DNA of 26,519 nucleotides from an uncultured bacterium (GTDB taxonomy: Bacteria; Bacillota; Clostridia; Lachnospirales; Lachnospiraceae): positions 1 to 26,519 of the forward strand of contig CAJMNU010000010.1 of NCBI GenBank assembly GCA_905214855.1, given 5' to 3'. Both the position numbers and the translations under genes were made by a program. The notes beneath the pieces are model-generated. The model saw only the letters and a program-made list of their open reading frames with translations. It was not told the origin of the DNA and searched no databases. Of the stretch, positions 22,827 to 26,519 are shown one piece after another (positions within the stretch are counted from its first letter, which is position 1; each line of letters starts with the position of its first letter).

Positions 22827-23657
22827 TTACATTTTAATATCCAAAATATGCTTTGCTATAAGCACAGACACAATATAAATTAGCAGGCATCCTGTCATCA
22901 CTGCACGTCCAAACATCGTTGTATATAAGATCTCGAAAAAATCAGGAGAAGTGAAATCCAAATATAATACCAAAAACAAAGGCATTGCATTCATTATCAT
23001 CTGTTCATATCTTTTTGCAGCTGTCATAAGCGCAATCTCATTTTCTACTTGAATACTTTCTCCGATCACATGAACAGTTCTATTCACAATACGAACCAAT
23101 TCTCCCCCATTCTTTCTCACCGTAGCAAAGATTTGTGCAAAATCTTTTATCTCATCCACTTGACTGCGAATCCCTAAATCTAAAAAAAGAGTTTCCACAG
23201 GTTGATTCATACTGATTTTCCCAATTATTTCTCTCAGCTCTTTTGCCATGAGACTCTCTTCTCCATAAAGCAATTCCATTTCTCTGGCAGCCTCTTTTAA
23301 AGCATTTTCAATGGCATATCCTGCCTCCATTGCGGATGACATTGCCATAATAGAATCTGAAAATTCTAATGTTAATTTTCTCTTTCTCTTTTTCTTTAAA
23401 TCTTCGCGTTTCCATATGGGAAACATCCAGACAAAACATAGACTAAAAAAATAAACCAGAACACTTCTATAAAATACATAAACAAAGACTGCTAAAAAAA
23501 CTGCTCCCAAAAGACAATATTTAACCCATTCTTTCCATGAAAGAATATAGGTATCATACAGAATAGCCTGCACTCCAGATTTTTCTGCAATTGTGTAACT
23601 TCCCGACTTGTACCAGCATTCCTTCCACTTTCTCTTGTTCGTTCTTTTTCGTTTCAT
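22827..23657 (-). CDS. tadB: TadB-like pilus platform protein
   Basis: About 276 aa with a T2SSF domain. A basic N-terminus (MKRKRTNKRKWKECW) precedes two transmembrane segments (CLLGAVFLAVFVYVFYRSVL, FFSLCFVWMFPIW). Then come the cytoplasmic domain KLTLEFSDSIMAMSSAMEAG, YAIENALKEAAREMELLYG, ELREIIGKISMNQPVETLF and DFAQIFATVRKNGGELVRIV, and the closing pair of helices (AMPLFLVLYLDFTSPDFF, FGRAVMTGCLLIYIVSVLIA). The start is not settled: ATG at 23657 overlaps the motor ATPase gene by 104 bp and has no clear ribosome binding site, ATG at 23678 has AAGGAG directly abutting it, and GTG at 23573 would overlap by only 20 bp. The conserved part begins at about 23567. Confidence 0.86.
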   Translation of the reverse strand: MKRKRTNKRKWKECWYKSGSYTIAEKSGVQAILYDTYILSWKEWVKYCLLGAVFLAVFVYVFYRSVLVYFFSLCFVWMFPIWKREDLKKKRKRKLTLEFSDSIMAMSSAMEAGYAIENALKEAAREMELLYGEESLMAKELREIIGKISMNQPVETLFLDLGIRSQVDEIKDFAQIFATVRKNGGELVRIVNRTVHVIGESIQVENEIALMTAAKRYEQMIMNAMPLFLVLYLDFTSPDFFEILYTTMFGRAVMTGCLLIYIVSVLIAKHILDIKM

Positions 23658-24801
23658 GGTTATGCTGTGTTTGTCCATCTCCTTCTGTCTCTTGAAACTC
23701 AAAAATCGGATACAAACTGATCTCCCCGTTTTCACATTCTCCCACCTCTGTAATAGCTAGTATTTTCCTGCTTTTATCCCGCAGTCTTCCAATATGTATT
23801 AAAATATCAATGGCAGAAGCAATCTGCCTCTGTATTGCAATAAGTGGCAGATCTGCTCCCATCAATACCATACTTTCTAAACGGCGCAGCATATCTGCTG
23901 GTGAATTGGCATGTCCTGTAGATAAAGATCCATCATGTCCTGTATTCATTGCTGACAGCATATCCAATGCCTCTTTTCCCCTCACCTCTCCCACAATAAT
24001 CCGATCCGGATTCATACGAAGAGCTGCACGAATCAACTCTCCCATAGAAATTTCCCCCTCTCCTTCTATATTTTCATTCCTTGTCTCTAATCTGACTAAA
24101 TTATCCACATGTTGGATCTGAAGTTCTGCTGCATCTTCCATCGTAATCACCCGACTGTCCTTTGGGATATATTCTGATAACGCATTTAAAAATGTTGTCT
24201 TTCCCGAACCAGTACCTCCGCTCACAAATATATTATATCCACAGCGCACAAGAACACTTAAAAACTCAACAGCTTCTTTGCTGATCGTTCCATTCTCAAC
24301 CAAACGTCTCATGGAAAATACTTCTGGGAACTTGCGGATAGTCAGTACTGGACCATTTAATGCGATAGGAGGAAGTACAATATTCACTCTGGATCCATCT
24401 TCTAACATAGCATCACAAATTGGCGTGGCACGGTTTACGATCCGATTAACTCGCCCTACAATTTTCTGGATCAAATCTTCCAATTGATCTTCATCCTCAA
24501 ATTTTTTCTGCCATTTTTGTGTTCTTCCATCCTTTTCAATAAAAATCTCTTTTGACCCATTTACCATGATCTCTGTAACAGAGGGATCATCCACCAATTC
24601 CTGCAAAGGTCCAAGCCTGCGGAACATATCAAACAAACTTTTTTTCAGTCTGATTTTTTCTTTCAGCGGAATATAATTTTTTTCACTCTGCTCAAACAAT
24701 TTCTGGTCGATCAATTCCATCAACTGTTCATCTTCCATACGCTCACATGCATTGATCTCTTCGACCACTTGGCTCTTTATATTTTCCCAAATATCAGACA
24801 C
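23554..24801 (-). CDS. cpaF: CpaF/TadA-family pilus assembly motor ATPase
   Basis: A 415-aa GspE/VirB11-type secretion ATPase powering Flp pilus assembly. An N-terminal helical domain leads to DDPSVTEIMVNGSKEIFIEK, conserved in CpaF. Walker A is SGGTGSGKTTFLNAL, the Asp box VITMEDAAELQIQ, Walker B RIIVGEVRGKEALDML and the His box MNTGHDGSLSTGHANS. The C-terminal tail (GMLVQVGKLHNCRKIWSAGY) is the normal family ending, so the gene is complete despite the overlap with tadB. Start is GTG at 24801, with AAAGGA 7 nt upstream. It overlaps the TadZ-like gene by 8 bp. Sometimes called tadA in other species; unrelated to the tRNA deaminase at 9306-9782. Confidence 0.95.
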   Translation of the reverse strand: MSDIWENIKSQVVEEINACERMEDEQLMELIDQKLFEQSEKNYIPLKEKIRLKKSLFDMFRRLGPLQELVDDPSVTEIMVNGSKEIFIEKDGRTQKWQKKFEDEDQLEDLIQKIVGRVNRIVNRATPICDAMLEDGSRVNIVLPPIALNGPVLTIRKFPEVFSMRRLVENGTISKEAVEFLSVLVRCGYNIFVSGGTGSGKTTFLNALSEYIPKDSRVITMEDAAELQIQHVDNLVRLETRNENIEGEGEISMGELIRAALRMNPDRIIVGEVRGKEALDMLSAMNTGHDGSLSTGHANSPADMLRRLESMVLMGADLPLIAIQRQIASAIDILIHIGRLRDKSRKILAITEVGECENGEISLYPIFEFQETEGDGQTQHNHETKKNEQEKVEGMLVQVGKLHNCRKIWSAGYSV

Positions 24802-25804
24802 ATTCCAATCCTTTCCCTTTTATGATCTGCCTTACATAATCCCCTAATTCTCCCCACAATAACTGTTCCAAATAGTTTTCTTTCCCTCCAAAATTACTGT
24901 GAAATGGCAGCTTTAAACGTACTGTTTTTTCCAGTATCTGTTGATGTCCTGAATGTTTTAGATATACCTCCATCTCCTGTAACTTTGATACAGACATACC
25001 ATCTTCTCTCACAGGCATATAGATCACATCACATACTTCAAGCAATTTTTCTGCCTGTCTCCCATAATTTCCAACATCCAAAATCATCCTTTCATAGCCG
25101 CCTTCCTTGGCAATCTGATCCAACATCTCTGCCATCTCCTCTGCCTCTATCTGATCCAGATCTTCCGGATAACGTACAGGCGGAATATAATCCATTTGCC
25201 CCAAATGATGGATCACAGACTGAAGTTTGAGCATTCCCACGTTTCCCTGCTTATAAAAGTACAAGACATCTGCCAAATCTTTTTGAAACTCTTCTCCCAT
25301 TAAAAAACGAAAACCTGAAAAACATTCCAAATTTACATATAAAACCCTTACATCCAATGCCAACAGCTGCCCTAAAGTCAATGCAAATGAAGTCTTTAAA
25401 CATCGTGATACAGGAGAATATACCCCTATCATCTGTGCCTTTTTTCCTTTTTTACAGTAATACCACTCTTTCTCGTTTGTCCCATAACACTCCATCACCT
25501 CCCTCAAAATGGCATCAGATGACTGATATTTATAAATCTCTGAATACTCATTCTTTATGGCAACCGTTTCCCCCTCACTGAGTCGAAAGATTTTTTTGAT
25601 TGGAAGAAATTCTACAGACTCTTTTTCAACTTCTGAACCAATCAATAAAATTTCTACTGGATTGTTTATTGCATACTCTTTTAATTTTTCAAGCGAAGTA
25701 AATGCCATCACGACAAATGGGATTCCTTCTTTCTGATTTGTGATCTCTGCGAACTTTGCTGCATATAAAGGATCCATATCATACACCGCAAGTATCTTTT
25801 CCAG
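24794..25804 (-). CDS. TadZ/CpaE-like MinD-family pilus localisation ATPase, apparent CTG start
   Basis: About 336 aa. The N-terminal ~100 residues form a receiver-like fold (KILAVYDMDPLYAAKFAE, FVVMAFTSLEKLKEYA, EILLIGSE), and the rest a MinD/ParA-like ATPase. Its P-loop is degenerate: GVYSPVSRCLKTSFALTLGQ keeps one Lys-Thr-Ser (about 137-139) but lacks the KGG signature. RVLYVNLECFSGFRFL and YERMILDVGNYGR are the switch regions. TadZ positions Tad machines at the cell surface in other species. The start: GTG at 25786 has no ribosome binding site and cuts the first beta-strand, whereas CTG at 25804 follows AAGGGGGG by 6 nt and restores MEKILAVYDMDP; an in-frame TAA is just upstream. It overlaps cpaF by 8 bp. 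Confidence 0.85.
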   Translation of the reverse strand: MEKILAVYDMDPLYAAKFAEITNQKEGIPFVVMAFTSLEKLKEYAINNPVEILLIGSEVEKESVEFLPIKKIFRLSEGETVAIKNEYSEIYKYQSSDAILREVMECYGTNEKEWYYCKKGKKAQMIGVYSPVSRCLKTSFALTLGQLLALDVRVLYVNLECFSGFRFLMGEEFQKDLADVLYFYKQGNVGMLKLQSVIHHLGQMDYIPPVRYPEDLDQIEAEEMAEMLDQIAKEGGYERMILDVGNYGRQAEKLLEVCDVIYMPVREDGMSVSKLQEMEVYLKHSGHQQILEKTVRLKLPFHSNFGGKENYLEQLLWGELGDYVRQIIKGKGLECV

Positions 25805-25920
25805 AGTAATCCCCCCTTATTCTCTTTTTTCTCCATACATCTGACTAACCATTGTGTTTTTTTCCTATCCATGATATCAACAATTTCCAAACTTCTTCCT
25901 GTCTGTCTATCTATTTCACT

Positions 25921-26463
25921 TCACATCCCTGTCATCCACATATTCAGCCACACCCCCATTTCAATACACCATACAAATGGCATTGTCATTTCTGTCCCAT
26001 CTCTGTCAGGATCCCAATATACTTCTCTTCTGACATTCCATGTACAGCTACATATTCTCCTAACATAATGAAAAAAATAGGCTACTCTGCTGCATAATTT
26101 CTTTTTCAATATTAATTGCAGCATCCCAGCAACTCCCCCAATAAAAAGTGCAAGAAAAACAGATCTTCCTCCTTCCTGTATTCCCTGAATCGCAAACACC
26201 AAAGCAAGGATTTTAATATCCCCTGCTCCCATCGCCCGAATTAAAAATAACGGGAAAAGTAACACCATACTGCCCAACATTCGGACAATTCCTGAACATA
26301 AAACTAAAAATACTCGATCTGACTCTCTATACTGTATCAAGACACAACAGATTGCGGTTATATATCCCGAAAGAATCCATGCATTCGGGATTTTTCTTAT
26401 ACGGAAATCAAATGCTGTACAAACAGAAAGCCATGCTAAAAACCATATCGTATAAATACACAT
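25921..26463 (-). CDS. A24 prepilin peptidase (first copy)
   Basis: A 180-aa membrane aspartyl protease of the TadV/CpaA type. Catalytic aspartates: AFDFRIRKIPNAW (first) and the GxGD motif in RAMGAGDIKILAL (second). Hydrophobic segments at roughly 1-17, 28-44, 55-78, 85-100 and 115-135. After about residue 135 comes a tail of about 45 residues rich in Cys, Trp and Arg (CSRVAYFFHYVRRICSCTWN), which is not needed for the fold. The ATG at 26463 is the first in-frame start after a TAG stop, but has only a weak ribosome binding site (AGCAGA). It is the first Tad gene in the window; the operon may extend to the right. A 116-bp gap precedes tadZ. Confidence 0.88.
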   Translation of the reverse strand: MCIYTIWFLAWLSVCTAFDFRIRKIPNAWILSGYITAICCVLIQYRESDRVFLVLCSGIVRMLGSMVLLFPLFLIRAMGAGDIKILALVFAIQGIQEGGRSVFLALFIGGVAGMLQLILKKKLCSRVAYFFHYVRRICSCTWNVRREVYWDPDRDGTEMTMPFVWCIEMGVWLNMWMTGM

Positions 26464-26477
26464 TCTGCTACTAAAAA

Positions 26478-26497
26478 CATATACCTATGTGTATATG
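26478..26497. repeat. 7-bp inverted repeat just upstream of the first peptidase gene
   Basis: CATATAC (26478-26484) and GTATATG (26491-26497) are perfect reverse complements around a 6-nt loop, ending 14 bp before the start codon at 26463. It could be a leader hairpin or operator; it lies near the edge, so its relation to a promoter cannot be judged. Confidence 0.4.
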
Positions 26498-26519
26498 CTA
26501 GATGATACGCTACAATTTC

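Noticed and set aside
25708..25890. Leftward 60-codon frame between the first peptidase and tadZ
   Set aside because: No ribosome binding site at its start; most of it is another frame of tadZ, and its composition is unlike a protein gene.

Overview
The window looks like a chromosomal segment of a low-GC, anaerobic Clostridia, most likely a member of the Lachnospiraceae. Pointers are the long Gram-positive type SRP RNA with an Alu domain, strong AGGAGG ribosome binding sites with frequent GTG/TTG starts, a radical-SAM NrdG-type activase, and a Tad/Flp pilus locus of the layout I associate with that family. The genus cannot be fixed from sequence alone. No phage, insertion sequence, CRISPR array or tRNA gene was seen.

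Layout. Positions 1-55 are the 5' end of a 16S rRNA gene leaving the window to the left. It is preceded (to about 530) by three tandem sigma70-type promoters, each with a perfect 17-bp spacer and each placing a hairpin at its predicted transcription start. From 643 to about 8850 a leftward group reads pfkA - dnaX - ybaB - recR - TPR/degenerate AAA protein - HAD phosphatase - CvpA-family membrane protein. From 8897 to 9782 lie the SRP RNA gene (ffs), with its own promoter and terminator, and tadA (tRNA adenosine deaminase). A divergent rightward gene encodes a radical-SAM NrdG-like activase. A leftward 613-aa protein of unknown function follows. Then two rightward genes, nagB and murG, handle amino-sugar recycling and peptidoglycan synthesis. 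A strong hairpin separates murG from the convergent HIT and rhomboid genes, which have their own promoter.

From 16304 to the right edge (26463) a compact leftward operon encodes a Tad (type IVc) pilus machine. In transcription order it holds an A24 prepilin peptidase, the TadZ/CpaE-like ATPase, the CpaF/TadA motor ATPase, TadB and TadC platform proteins, a tiny Flp1-like pilin, a TadG-like DUF5702 protein and a TadE-like pseudopilin with two tandem H-x4-C/C-x2-C modules. It continues with a second A24 peptidase, a second TadE-like pseudopilin, and a membrane protein with an N-terminal (pseudokinase-like?) domain and a C-terminal FHA domain. Promoter and any CpaB-like first gene would be to the right of the window.

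The most interesting items are the signalling-type FHA protein ending the pilus operon, the double metal-site module on a pseudopilin, the non-canonical start (apparent CTG) of TadZ with several long gene overlaps, the start-site hairpins of the rRNA promoters, and the degenerate AAA-like domain of the TPR protein beside recR.
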